NCBI GenBank assembly: GCA_032718475.1
Contig: JAUCBJ010006375.1
Span: 1-64,000 of the forward strand
Direction: 5' to 3'
Length of the DNA stretch: 64,000 nt
Source of the DNA: Nemertoderma westbladi
Lineage: Eukaryota; Xenacoelomorpha; Nemertodermatida; Nemertodermatidae
Shown here: positions 24,906-35,329 of the stretch, in pieces
Layout: each line of letters opens with the position of its first letter
Numbering within the stretch: position 1 is the stretch's first letter
Position numbers and translations under genes: made by a program
Notes under the pieces: generated by a model
The model's input: only the letters and a program-made list of their open reading frames with translations
The model's database searches: none
What the model was told of the DNA's origin: nothing

Positions 24906-25271
24906 CGCACCCATTGTCTCTAACATAAGGTTATGACTACTAAATCTGTGTAACTATATTTATTATGTTTTAATATTTATAGCTACGATTTTACAATAGT
25001 GAATTTAATGAAATTAATAAGATGGCAAACAACGAAAATATCATAAGTTTCTCAATCCAGCAGTTTCTATCTGATTTAATGAGGTCGGATAGCTTTTAGT
25101 GATGTCAGTTTGTAATAAGAGTTATCTTCCTTACGAATAGGCGTAGAGGAGTAGAATTTAAAGACCCATTCTGTCAATATCATCGACTTAACGGCTCATA
25201 TTGCTTAATGGCGATATGTTTCCTTATCCAGTTTCTTCGAGATACGATATGAGAATAGCTACGTGTGAAAG
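24906..25271. other. No gene seen
   Basis: AT-rich flank of the 40-bp satellite; no feature recognised. Confidence 0.4.
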
Positions 25272-25936
25272 AAACCGTATCAAGTTTGGTATATTTGCTG
25301 TACTATAGGATAAACCGTAGCAAGTTTGGTATATTTGCTGTACCATAGGATAAACCGTATCAAGTTTGGTATATTTGCTGTACTATAGGATAAACCGTAT
25401 CAAGTTTGGTATATTTGCTGTACCATAGGATAAACCGTAGCAAGTTTGGTATATTTGCTGTACTATAGGATAAACCGTATCAAGTTTGGTATATTTGCAG
25501 TACAATAGGATAAACCGTAGCAAGTTTGGTATATTTGCTGTACTATAGGATAAACCGTAGCAAGTTTGGTATATTTGCTGTACTATAGGATAAACCGTAT
25601 CAAGTTTGGTATATTTGCTGTACTATAGGATAAACCATAGCAAGTTTGGTATATTTGCTGTACCATAGGATAAACCGTAGCAAGTTTGGTATATTTGCTG
25701 TACTATAGGATAAACCGTATCAAGTTTGGTATATTTGCTGTACCATAGGATAAACCGTATCAAGTTTGGTATATTTGCTGTACCATAGGATAAACCATAG
25801 CAAGTTTGGTATATTTGCTGTACTATAGGATAAACCGTAGCAAGTTTGGTATATTTGCTGTACCATAGGATAAACCGTAGCAAGTTTGGTATATTTGCTG
25901 TACCATAGGATAAACCGTAGCAAGTTTGGTATATTT
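25272..25936. repeat. 40-bp satellite, left part (about 16 copies)
   Basis: Units contain CAAGTTTGGTATATTTGCTG followed by TAC(T/C)ATAGGATAAACCGTA(T/G). The array is interrupted at 25936 by a LINE and resumes at 31876 in the same orientation, so it is one array split by insertion. Confidence 0.96.
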
Positions 25937-26144
25937 CAATTATTCTATATATCATCTATATATATATCATATTGTATATCTCATCTAATTAAAGAGTACA
26001 ACAAAAGTTGTAGTCTAGTAGTCTGTAGTGCCTGATTACTGCTGTACTTAATAATAATTGATAATACTTGATTATAACCAAAATTGTTATTTGCAACAGT
26101 GGATTTGCAACGTTACTCAACTGGAAATTAGCCAGCACAGCAGC

Positions 26145-27278
26145 ATGAGTTCGGATCGGAATGCGAGAACTGATCAGCGGACAACTCCGGTACCGCTTAA
26201 CGATAAATCTCGACGCGGCAGCATGGCATCCGGTCCGGGAGGCGGCCCACGTCTTAGCACTACCGGAACGAAAGAGAACACTGCTCGTTCCCGCGGACAG
26301 ACAGAGGAGTACGAGGTGGGTTGTTCCGGTTCCAACTGCTCTGTTTCCATTATATGCATCGCCAAACCCGGAACCAAATGGGGACGGGTTGACTTCTACT
26401 GTGGACAGTGCTCAGCAAGACACATTAACAGGATCTCCCAACGTCTGAGCGACTTGGAAAAGAAACTTGAAGATAAAATAACACAGCTAGAGGATGCATT
26501 GTCTACTAAGGACGACAGGATTCTGTTCTTGGAACAGAAAACAGAACAACTCGAACTACACTGTAATGCGACCGAGACTAAGCATAGTGACATTGAGTGC
26601 AAACTAGAAACTCTGAAATCGAACTTCCCGAATGATGTTTTATGCCGCGACGAAGGGGACTGGCAGGAGGTCCGGGCACCTCGACGAAATAAACAAACCG
26701 GTAAACGGCACCCTAATGGTGAACCCAACGTGACTAACCCTGCGTTCCTAGCAAAACAAATAAAAGACGAGCAAGCAGAACAGAACCGACGTAAATCGAA
26801 CATTATCATTAAAGGCGCCAATTCATGCGACAATGACAAACAATTAGTCGTGCATATCGCCAAAGAGCTGGATATAAATATAGAGGAGACGGAAATAAAA
26901 ACGAAGCGAGTTGGACAACAGCGCGAAAACGTACAACAACCAATCGTCATCTCTCTAGCTACAGAAAAGCGAGAGCTACTACTAAAGAGGGCCAGAAAGC
27001 TACGTGACTCTGATCGCTATGGCAATATATACATTTCGCCAGACTATACCCCGGCAGAGAACAAACTTCAGTATCTCCTCCGGCAAGAACGGCGTGCCAT
27101 GGCCATAGCGGAACCCAACAAAGAGTGGATAATATACCGTGGTGCGGTCGTGGACGCTGCATCTATCACCCGTTCCAGCAAACGTACTTCACACCAGTCG
27201 GGTCACAACGCTGTCCCCATGAGCGACAGTATTTATGAATTGCCGTCAGCGGTAAATGAGTCAGGGCAGACGGACTGA
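26145..27278 (+). CDS. LINE ORF1 protein
   Basis: 377 codons from the ATG of MSSDRNARTDQ; the frame stays open upstream but has no earlier ATG. The order is: a basic Ser/Thr/Gly-rich N-terminus; a Cys-rich segment (CSGSNCSVSIIC followed by YCGQC, a possible PHD-like or other zinc-binding fold); a coiled coil (ISQRLSDLEKKLEDKITQLE onward); then a region around RRKSNIIIKGA, VISLATEKRELLLKRARKLR and GNIYISPDYTPAENK that resembles the RRM plus C-terminal domain of L1/CR1-type ORF1 proteins. Such proteins bind element RNA and form multimers in the ribonucleoprotein particle. The stop is TGA followed by C, with ORF2 in the same frame directly after it. Domain calls are from reading, not from a profile search. 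Confidence 0.85.
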   Translation: MSSDRNARTDQRTTPVPLNDKSRRGSMASGPGGGPRLSTTGTKENTARSRGQTEEYEVGCSGSNCSVSIICIAKPGTKWGRVDFYCGQCSARHINRISQRLSDLEKKLEDKITQLEDALSTKDDRILFLEQKTEQLELHCNATETKHSDIECKLETLKSNFPNDVLCRDEGDWQEVRAPRRNKQTGKRHPNGEPNVTNPAFLAKQIKDEQAEQNRRKSNIIIKGANSCDNDKQLVVHIAKELDINIEETEIKTKRVGQQRENVQQPIVISLATEKRELLLKRARKLRDSDRYGNIYISPDYTPAENKLQYLLRQERRAMAIAEPNKEWIIYRGAVVDAASITRSSKRTSHQSGHNAVPMSDSIYELPSAVNESGQTD

Positions 27279-30200
27279 CTTCACCCGACCCAAACTCCAA
27301 CGATTGACTCAAACAATGCCCTAAACATATCGACTACCATCCTAGGGACCCCACCAACGTTGGCTGTCCCCTCGGTGGCCTCACCCACGTCGGTTGCCCC
27401 CTCGGTGGCCCCACCCACGTCGGCTGCCCCCTCGATGGCCCCACCCACGTCGGCTGCCCCCTCGATGGCCCCACCCATGTTGGCTGTCCCCTCGGTGGCC
27501 TCACCCATGTTGGCTGCCCCCTTGGTGGCCCCACCCACGTCGGCTACCCCCTCGGTGGCCCCACCCACGTCGGCTGCCCCCACGGTGGCCCCACCCACGT
27601 CAGCTGCCCCCTCGGTGGCCCCACCCACGTCGGCTGCCCCCTCGGTGGCTCCACCCACGTCGTCTGCCCCCTCGGTGGCCGCACCCACGTCGGCTACCCC
27701 CTCGGTGGCCCCACCCACGTCGTCTGCCCCCTCGGTGGCCGCACCCACGTCGGCTACCCCATCGGTGGCCCCACCCACGTCGGCTGCCCCCTCGGTGGCC
27801 CCACCCACGTCGGCTGCCCCCTTGGTGGCCCCACCCACGTCGGCTGCCCCCTCAGTGGCCCCACCCACGTCGGCTACCCCCCCAGTGGCCCTACCAACGT
27901 CGGCTGCCCCCTCGGCGGCCCCACCAACGTCGGCTTCCCCCTCGGTGGCCCCACCCACGTCGGCTGCCCCCTCGGTGCCCCCACCCACGTCGGCTGCCCC
28001 CTCGGTGGCCCCACCCGTGTCGGCTACCCCCTCGGTGGCCCCACCCACGTCGTCTGCCCCCTCGGTGGCCGCACCCACGTCGGCTACCCCCTCGGTGGCC
28101 CCACCCACGTCAGTTGCCCCCTCGGTGGCCCCGCCCACGTCGCCTGCCCCCTCGGTGGCCCCACCCACGTTGGCTGCCCCCTCGGTGGCCCCACCCATGT
28201 CGGCTACCCCCTCGGTGGCCCCACCCACGTCGGCTGCCCCCTCGGTGGCCCCACCCACGTCGGCTGCCCCCTCGATGGCCACACCCATGTCGGCTGCCCC
28301 CTCGGTGGCCTCACCCATGTTGGCTGCCCCCTTGGTGGCCCCACCCACGTTGGCTACCCCCTTGGTGGCCCCACCCACGTCGGCTGCCCCCACGGTGGCC
28401 CCACCCACGTCAGCTGCCCCCTCGGTGGCCCCACCCACGTCGGCTACACCCTCGGTGGCCCCACCCTCGTCGGCTGCCCCCTCGGTGGCTCCACCCACGT
28501 GGGCTGCCCCCTCGGTGGCCCCTCCAACGTCGGCTGCCCCCTTGTTGGCCCCACCCACATCGGCTACCCTCCCGGTGGCCCTAACTGTCATCCATCCAAG
28601 GACCGACTTCGTGGTAAATGATGATGATATATCGGTAACTGTTTGTCTATTCAACACGAGATCAATTAACAACAAGGCAGACGTCTTAAATGATTTTATT
28701 GTTGATCAACAGATAGACATTGCAATGTTCACTGAAACATGGTTATCTGGGAATGAAAGCGATCATTTGACAATTACGGACATTTGCCCGGTCGGCTATG
28801 AAATTAATCACTCTCCTCGAACAACGAGTCGAGGTGGTGGCGTAGCATGCATCTTTGCAAAGCAGCTCAATATTAAGGATGCAAATAAACAGAATACTAC
28901 ATTCTCAAATTTCGAGTATTTAGATCTGATATTTCAGTGCCATGGTGATGTATTTCGACTAGTTGTTGTTTACAGAACGTGTCCATCTACTACCAATGGT
29001 TGTACACCATCAACGTTTATGAATGAATTTGCAGTATTTATGGAAGAATTAATATTATCACCTGGAAAACTAATTATATTGGGTGACTTCAACTTTCACA
29101 TAGATGTTGCTTGCGACAAGTATGCTGTGGAGTTCTGTGACCTTCTCAACAGTTTTGGCTTGACTCAACATGTGAAACAGCCTACCCATATTCATGGTCA
29201 CACACTCGATCTGCTTATAACCACGGAGGATTCCGGGTCTCTTGTTTCGGATCTAATAGTAAACGATATCGGGTTATCTGATCATTTCTCAGTATGTTTT
29301 AAAATTCATTGTGTTAAGCCAAAACATTATCCTACTACGATGAATTGTCGAAAATTATCAAAAATTAATATTGATCAATTTTGTAATGACATAGAGGGGT
29401 CGGATTTATACGACATGACACTCAATCGTCAGGATGTTGACATTGAATCTATAGTTAATTGCTACAATGACACACTAAAATTGATCCTTGATAAACATGC
29501 GCCTATTGTAGCAAAGAAAGTTACGAAAAATGGGCATTCACCATGGTATAATGATGAAATAGTTAAACAAAAAAAGCTACGGAGAAAACTGGAGAGGAGA
29601 TATAGGAAAAGCAAGACTGAATCACAGTTAATAATGTATAGGGAGCAATGTAAAGTTGTTTCTGATACTATTGTACGTGTAAAACAGGACTACTATCGTA
29701 CCCAGGTGATTGACTCTAAAGGTGACACTGGTGAACTTTTCAAGATCGTTAATAAGATTCTCCACCGCAAGCAAGTTTATAAATTACCTGAGCATGATTC
29801 AGACAAAGTTCTCGCCGATGAATTTGCCGATTATTTTGAGATAAAGATCAACAACTATCGTGAAGAAATTAAATCAGAATTAACTACTGCGGGTGCCAAC
29901 AACACACCTTCTGACCATATTGACCGAAAGGATCATACATTACCAACTCCAGTTGCTGAAACCACACCAATCGTAGTATCAAATAACTCAAATGTTCCGC
30001 CTCTTGATATTTTTCCTGAAATGTCTGAGGAGGCTGTAGGACACTTAATAAATGAATCGAAATCAAAAACAAGTGCAAATGATCCAATTCCAACGCGACT
30101 ACTTAAGTGTTCCTTGAATGTGCTCCTACCAATAATAACTTTTATCATTAATCTATCTATCATGACCGCGACGGTACCATCAGCATTTAAAGAGGCAGTG

Positions 30201-31586
30201 ATTTCACCTGTACTGAAGAAAGTAAAACTCGATCCGAACGTCTTGAAGAACTTCCGACCCATTTCCAATCTGGTGTTCATCTCGAAGTTAACTGAAAGAG
30301 TTATAGCGCAATTGTTAATTGAACATTTGTGTGTGAATAAGCTTAACGACCCATTCCAAAGTGCCTACAGAAAGATGCATAGCTCTGAAACTGCGCTACT
30401 ACGGGTAAATAACGATGTCCTAAAAAGTATTGATAATGGCTCCGCAGTACTGTTAGTCCTGCTCGATCTGAGTGCAGCCTTCGATACTGTTGAGCACTCC
30501 ATTTTAATAAACATCCTGGAAAATGAAATCGGCGTCACTGGAATGGCATTGGATTGGTTCCGATCGTACCTAGCCAATAGGTGCCAGTCAGTTCGGATTG
30601 GGAATTCGTACTCAAAAAAGAAGACTCTACGTTATGGACTCCCACAGGGATCGGTTCTCGCCCCCCTGCTCTTCACCATTTACATGCGTTCGCTCAGTAA
30701 AGTGATAGAAAGATATGGATTATCATTGCATTTATATGCAGATGACACCCAGGTTTACATTGCATTTGAACCTTCTAACATCTCGAGTGCCGTCCATGTT
30801 ACCACTACTTGTCTAAACGATATAAAACGGTGGATGTCATCGCATCTCCTGATGATGAACTCTGAAAAGACCGAGATTTTAGTGCTGCAGTCTCAGTTTG
30901 CTAACAAGATAATTTCACCAACTCATATGACGGTAGGAAATAAAGAGGTAGAGTTAACTGACTCTGCACGCAACATTGGAGCAATTTTCGATAAACATAT
31001 GAGTTTCACCAAACAAATCTCAATGACGGTGCGTGGAGCATTCTTCCAACTCCGCAACCTCTCGAAAGTCAAACATTGCTTCGATAAAAAGACTCTCGAA
31101 GTACTCATCCACGTCTTGATAGCCAGCAAACTCGATTACAATAATGCGCTTTATTTCGGCTTGCCATGGAACGTATTAAAGAAACTTCAATATGTTCAAA
31201 ATTCTGCCGCACGCCTACTGACTGGTACACGTAAGACTGAACATATTACACCAGCGTTAAAGAGACTTCATTGGCTTCCTATATTACGTCGAATAGACTT
31301 CAAGATAGCTTTGCTTACCTACAAATGTATGAACAATATTGGTCCCAGCTATCTATCTGATCTACTACATCCGTACACACCCCAGCGCCAACTACGCTCA
31401 TCGAGTCAATGCCTGCTTGAAGTTCCCCGCTATAACCTCGAAAGCTACGGCAGGAGATCTTTCTCCGTTGCTGCTCCTAAAATCTGGAACTCTTTGCCCA
31501 TGGGTATCCGTTCGGCTCCAAATGTAGTCATCTTTAAAAAATTACTTAAAACTCACTTATTTAAGCTCGAATTTGAATGCTCTTAA
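27279..31586 (+). CDS. LINE ORF2: Pro/Ala/Ser/Thr repeat, AP endonuclease, reverse transcriptase
   Basis: The frame is open from right after the ORF1 stop and is in frame with it. The first in-frame ATG is at 27435 inside a repeat, so the true start is unclear. Codons from about 27345 to 28584 are about 41 copies of PTSAAPSVAP-like 10-mers. An AP endonuclease follows (about 28630-29330), with FNTRSINNK, FTETWLS, GGGVACIF, LGDFNFHIDV and GLSDHFSVCF supplying the usual Asn, Glu, Asp/Asn and SDH catalytic signatures. The reverse transcriptase (about 30050-30900) shows NFRPISNL, LLDLSAAFDTVEH, LPQGSVLAPLLF and LYADDTQVY (YADD at 30735-30746). The C-terminus has HWLPILRRIDFKIALLTYKC and KIWNSLP, typical of L2/CR1-like elements. 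The frame is intact, so the copy may be competent or recently so. Confidence 0.92.
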   Translation, partial: LHPTQTPTIDSNNALNISTTILGTPPTLAVPSVASPTSVAPSVAPPTSAAPSMAPPTSAAPSMAPPMLAVPSVASPMLAAPLVAPPTSATPSVAPPTSAAPTVAPPTSAAPSVAPPTSAAPSVAPPTSSAPSVAAPTSATPSVAPPTSSAPSVAAPTSATPSVAPPTSAAPSVAPPTSAAPLVAPPTSAAPSVAPPTSATPPVALPTSAAPSAAPPTSASPSVAPPTSAAPSVPPPTSAAPSVAPPVSATPSVAPPTSSAPSVAAPTSATPSVAPPTSVAPSVAPPTSPAPSVAPPTLAAPSVAPPMSATPSVAPPTSAAPSVAPPTSAAPSMATPMSAAPSVASPMLAAPLVAPPTLATPLVAPPTSAAPTVAPPTSAAPSVAPPTSATPSVAPPSSAAPSVAPPTWAAPSVAPPTSAAPLLAPPTSATLPVALTVIHPRTDFVVNDDDISVTVCLFNTRSINNKADVLNDFIVDQQIDIAMFTETWLSGNESDHLTITDICPVGYEINHSPRTTSRGGGVACIFAKQLNIKDANKQNTTFSNFEYLDLIFQCHGDVFRLVVVYRTCPSTTNGCTPSTFMNEFAVFMEELILSPGKLIILGDFNFHIDVACDKYAVEFCDLLNSFGLTQHVKQPTHIHGHTLDLLITTEDSGSLVSDLIVNDIGLSDHFSVCFKIHCVKPKHYPTTMNCRKLSKINIDQFCNDIEGSDLYDMTLNRQDVDIESIVNCYNDTLKLILDKHAPIVAKKVTKNGHSPWYNDEIVKQKKLRRKLERRYRKSKTESQLIMYREQCKVVSDTIVRVKQDYYRTQVIDSKGDTGELFKIVNKILHRKQVYKLPEHDSDKVLADEFADYFEIKINNYREEIKSELTTAGANNTPSDHIDRKDHTLPTPVAETTPIVVSNNSNVPPLDIFPEMSEEAVGHLINESKSKTSANDPIPTRLLKCSLNVLLPIITFIINLSIMTATVPSAFKEAVISPVLKKVKLDPNVLKNFRPISNLVFISKLTERVIAQLLIEHLCVNKLNDPFQSAYRKMHSSETALLRVNNDVLKSIDNGSAVLLVLLDLSAAFDTVEHSILINILENEIGVTGMALDWFRSYLANRCQSVRIGNSYSKKKTLRYGLPQGSVLAPLLFTIYMRSLSKVIERYGLSLHLYADDTQVYIAFEPSNISSAVHVTTTCLNDIKRWMSSHLLMMNSEKTEILVLQSQFANKIISPTHMTVGNKEVELTDSARNIGAIFDKHMSFTKQISMTVRGAFFQLRNLSKVKHCFDKKTLEVLIHVLIASKLDYNNALYFGLPWNVLKKLQYVQNSAARLLTGTRKTEHITPALKRLHWLPILRRIDFKIALLTYKCMNNIGPSYLSDLLHPYTPQRQLRSSSQCLLEVPRYNLESYGRRSFSVAAPKIWNSLPMGIRSAPNVVIFKKLLKTHLFKLEFECS
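27345..28584 (+). repeat. 30-bp coding minisatellite in LINE ORF2 (about 41 copies)
   Basis: Unit CCACCCACGTCGGCTGCCCC then CTCGGTGGCC, with variants at Ala/Thr/Ser/Val codons. The reading frame is never broken over about 1.24 kb, and most variants are single-base changes. The region separates ORF1 from the endonuclease. The long minus-strand frame across it (Gly/Ala/Asp/Val) is a shadow. Confidence 0.95.
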
Positions 31587-31875
31587 CTTAATTACATTGA
31601 TTTTATTATTTTTAAATTATATTAACTCAAACACCACTTCTATCGTTTTATAGATATACGCTAACATACATTGCATTACGGGTTTTATTTGATGTTTTAT
31701 TTTGATAACGGTTTGTTTTACTAGTGTCTAAATATTGTTTATGTGTAGTTTTTATTGATTGAATTGTTTTACTAATTGTCTTGTGTCTAATTGTCTGTAT
31801 ATTGTCACTATAATTGCGCTTAGATCAAATTTGTATAGGCGCTATATAAATACATATATATTATTATTATATTAT
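31587..31875 (+). other. LINE 3' untranslated region and ATT-rich tail
   Basis: AT-rich, ending in GGCGCTATATAAATAC and a run of ATT/TATT units that abuts the resumed satellite. This is the expected position of the 3' end recognised by the element's own reverse transcriptase. Confidence 0.75.
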
Positions 31876-33787
31876 TATATTTGCTGTACTATAGGATAAA
31901 CCGTATCAAGTTTGGTATATTTGCTGTACCATAGGATAAACCGTATCAAGTTTGGTATATTTGCTGTACCATAGGATAAACCGTATCAAGTTTGGTATAT
32001 TTGCTGTACCATAGGATAAACCATAGCAAGTTTGGTATATTTGCTGTACTATAGGATAAACCGTAGCAAGTTTGGTATATTTGCTGTACCATAGGATAAA
32101 CCTTAGCAAGTTTGGTATATTTGCTGTACTATAGGATAAACCGTATCAAGTTTGGTATATTTGCTGTACCATAGGATAAACCGTAGCAAGTTTGGTATAT
32201 TTGCTGTACTATAGGATAAACCGTAGCAAGTTTGGTATATTTGCTGTACTATAGGATAAACCGTAGCAAGTTTGGTATATTTGCTGTACTATAGGATAAA
32301 CCGTATCAAGTTTGGTATATTTGCTGTACCATAGGATAAACCGTATCAAGTTTGGTATATTTGCTGTACTATAGGATAAACCGTAGCAAGTTTGGTATAT
32401 TTGCTGTACCATAGGATAAACCGTATCAAGTTTGGTATATTTGCTGTACCATAGGATAAACCGTAGCAAGTTTGGTATATTTGCTGTACTATAGGATAAA
32501 CCGTATCAAGTTTGGTATATTTGCTGTACCATAGGATAAACCGTATCAAGTTTGGTATATTTGCTGTACCATAGGATAAACCATAGCAAGTTTGGTATAT
32601 TTGCTGTACTATAGGATAAACCGTAGCAAGTTTGGTATATTTGCTGTACCATAGGATAAACCGTAGCAAGTTTGGTATATTTGCTGTACTATAGGATAAA
32701 CCGTATCAAGTTTGGTATATTTGCTGTACCATAGGATAAACCGTATCAAGTTTGGTATATTTGCTGTACCATAGGATAAACCGTATCAAGTTTGGTATAT
32801 TTGCTGTACCATAGGATAAACCATAGCAAGTTTGGTATATTTGCTGTACTATAGGATAAACCGTAGCAAGTTTGGTATATTTGCTGTACCATAGGATAAA
32901 CCTTAGCAAGCTTGGTATATTTGCTGTACTATAGGATAAACCGTATCAAGTTTGGTATATTTGCTGTACCATAGGATAAACCGTAGCAAGTTTGGTATAT
33001 TTGCTGTACTATAGGATAAACCGTAGCAAGTTTGGTATATTTGCTGTACTATAGGATAAACCGTAGCAAGTTTGGTATATTTGCTGTACTATAGGATAAA
33101 CCGTATCAAGTTTGGTATATTTGCTGTACCATAGGATAAACCGTATCAAGTTTGGTATATTTGCTGTACTATAGGATAAACCGTAGCAAGTTTGGTATAT
33201 TTGCTGTACTATAGGATAAACCGTAGCAAGTTTGGTATATTTGCTGTACTATAGGATAAACCGTAGCAAGTTTGGTATATTTGCTGTACTATAGGATAAA
33301 CCGTAGCAAGTTTGGTATATTTGCTGTACTATAGGATAAACCGTAGCAAGTTTGGTATATTTGCTGTACTATAGGATAAACCGTAGCAAGTTTGGTATAT
33401 TTGCTGTACTATAGGATAAACCGTAGCAAGTTTGGTATATTTGCTGTACTATAGGATAAACCGTAGCAAGTTTGGTATATTTGCTGTACTATAGGATAAA
33501 CCGTAGCAAGTTTGGTATATTTGCTGTACTATAGGATAAACCGTAGCAAGTTTGGTATATTTGCTGTACTATAGGATAAACCGTAGCAAGTTTGGTATAT
33601 TTGCTGTACTATAGGATAAACCGTAGCAAGTTTGGTATATTTGCTGTACTATAGGATAAACCGTAGCAAGTTTGGTATATTTGCTGTACTATAGGATAAA
33701 CCGTAGCAAGTTAGGTATATTTGCTGTACTATAGGATAAACCGTAGCAAGTTTGGTATATTTGCAGTTTGATGTACTATAGGATAAA
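31876..33787. repeat. 40-bp satellite, right part (about 48 copies)
   Basis: Continuation of 25272-25936. Variant order (TACT/TACC; CCGTAT, CCGTAG, CCATAG, CCTTAG) in 13 consecutive units from about 31880 is repeated from about 32680, an 800-bp offset (20 units), including the rare CCTTAG type. The last 15 or so units (from about 33160) are almost all one type, showing recent homogenisation. Confidence 0.96.
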
Positions 33788-33906
33788 CATTAAATTCTAT
33801 AAATATACTGCTCTACATATTATATTTTCTAGAATCCCGTATCAGAGCAATTTCTAAGTATAGTTATCGGAAAGAATGGTATTATACAACATTAATTTAT
33901 AGAACA

Positions 33907-33912
33907 TTTATT
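33907..33912 (-). promoter_or_regulatory. Candidate polyadenylation signal AATAAA
   Basis: AATAAA on the minus strand about 100 bases downstream of the stop codon of the minus-strand exon at 34011-34299, fitting a short 3' untranslated region. Confidence 0.5.
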
Positions 33913-34010
33913 TAAAATTATACGGAAATAATTTTAGCTAGTTTCCCTAGCAATATGCGAAAATTAACAATAAACACTAAGAAAAGCAGAACATTTCCAT
34001 ATAAGTTTAA

Positions 34011-34299
34011 TTAAGTAAAGTCTATTAGTTGTATGGAGTCTCTAGAAGGGCTCAATGAATCTTTACGTATGGAGGAACGCGTTCCAATCACTATAGAACG
34101 TATCATGCCTACTAGGAACGGAGTCTGCTTACTGACCTCGCCGTACCGGTCGCAATGGTCCAGACTATCGAGTAAGCGGAGAGTCAGCGAGTCGTAATTA
34201 GATCGAACAACTTCCAGCACATTATCGAGAGTTAAAGATCCACTCCCGTCGACTGCAGTTAGTGAGTCAAGTTTAGTATTAAAATGGTTTATAATCGCC
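34011..34299 (-). CDS. Last coding exon of a conserved gene, probably ARMH3-like (C10orf76)
   Basis: On the minus strand a good acceptor, TATTATTACAG, ends at 34300, and an open frame follows with one leading base (phase 1) and about 95 codons to a TAA. It reads AIINHFNTKLDSLTAVDG, SGSLTLDNVLEVVRSNYDSL, TLRLLDSLDHCDRYGE, then SKQTPFLVGMIRSIVIGTR and a tail ending IDFT. The stretch LEVVRSNYDSLTLRLLDSLD resembles, from memory, the C-terminus of the armadillo-like protein ARMH3, a cytosolic/Golgi-associated factor linked to PI4KB; this assignment is uncertain. An AATAAA lies about 100 bases downstream. Upstream exons would be at higher coordinates and were not identified. Confidence 0.65.
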
Positions 34300-35329
34300 C
34301 TGTAATAATAAATATAAAACCTAAATTATTTACATTAGATTATAAGAGGAACGCTGAATGTATAAAATCGATTCACGTATATTCAGTTATCTGCGTTTAT
34401 TAAGATGGGATACGCATCTTTGAGAAGAAGAGGATATATAATATACTTTCCTGTGTTTAATAGGAGATCTGAGATCAATATTATCGACACCTATTCACAT
34501 TCCAGTTGTAGCAAACTTGTCCATATAAACTCATAACAAAAAAATAATTTCGAAATTCTTGAGAAAAACTTCTTATCAATTAAACAAAGCAACACGGAAG
34601 TAGCCCTACATTGTATGGGATTTCCTACAAATTGTGGTCGATTTAACAGCCAGAGAAATAATTTCTCAAAGTAAACTCTGTGTAGGAAACCGGCGTCCCC
34701 ATCATTTGTGGGCCGGGGGGGTAATTGTTAATTGTACAAGCCTCTAGTGCCACCATAGGTCCGGCCGCTAAATTTACCAATTAATATGTGACGGACAAAC
34801 TATGGCTTAGTGGATTACTCAATGAATAGCTAACAGTTGGGGGTCATCTATTGTAACTACAGTAGGCAATCACTTCTAACTTTAATATATAACCCATATC
34901 GGAAGCGTGGACTAACCGAGGTGAACCAAACAAAGCCAACCAAACTTTCTGAATAGCGGCACTTGGGTGGGCTAAGCCTGTATTTTTGTGATCAACCTGG
35001 TCCACACAAGAACACTTCAGAAGGGCATTGACAGCTATCAATCACAGTGATACCGCCTATACCCACAGTTGTATATACAGACACACCCCCTCCGTGTGCT
35101 ACCATTGTCTCTTAATAGTCGACCGCGAGGGAAAGGAATTACACGACCGCGAATTAACCCCCAAAAACGTTCTAGTCAAAATTTGCATAATTTACTTCGG
35201 CGAAAGAGTCAGAGAGACGCCAAGTAACGATCACTCAGTTCCTCTGTAAAGAGGAATTCACTTTCTATTTAAGAAGAGACTACTACCCCAAGAGGGAGAG
35301 GACAGAGGAACTGGTTTATTACCCCAAAT
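34300..35329. other. No exon identified; presumed intron of the minus-strand gene
   Basis: AT-rich sequence upstream of the exon at 34011-34299. No further exon could be supported. It may be intronic. Confidence 0.3.

Larger units (their letters stand above)
25937..31875 (+). mobile_element. Full-length L2/CR1-like non-LTR retrotransposon inserted in the 40-bp satellite
   Basis: About 5.94 kb, with a short 5' leader, ORF1 (coiled coil plus RNA-binding type), ORF2 (AP endonuclease plus reverse transcriptase) and a 3' end GGCGCTATATAAATAC followed by an ATT microsatellite, typical of L2/CR1-like elements. The 7-bp TATATTT occurs at both junctions (25930-25936 and 31876-31882) and fits a target-site duplication, although it also equals satellite sequence. 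Both ORFs are free of frameshifts, suggesting a young insertion. No RNase H domain is seen. Confidence 0.9.

Noticed and set aside
27281-28675. 464-codon minus-strand frame (Gly/Ala/Val/Asp repeat)
   Set aside because: Shadow of the coding minisatellite in LINE ORF2 on the plus strand.
25623-32909. Minus-strand frames with YGLSYGTANIPNL repeats
   Set aside because: Arise from the 40-bp satellite; three 40-bp units make a 40-codon cycle.
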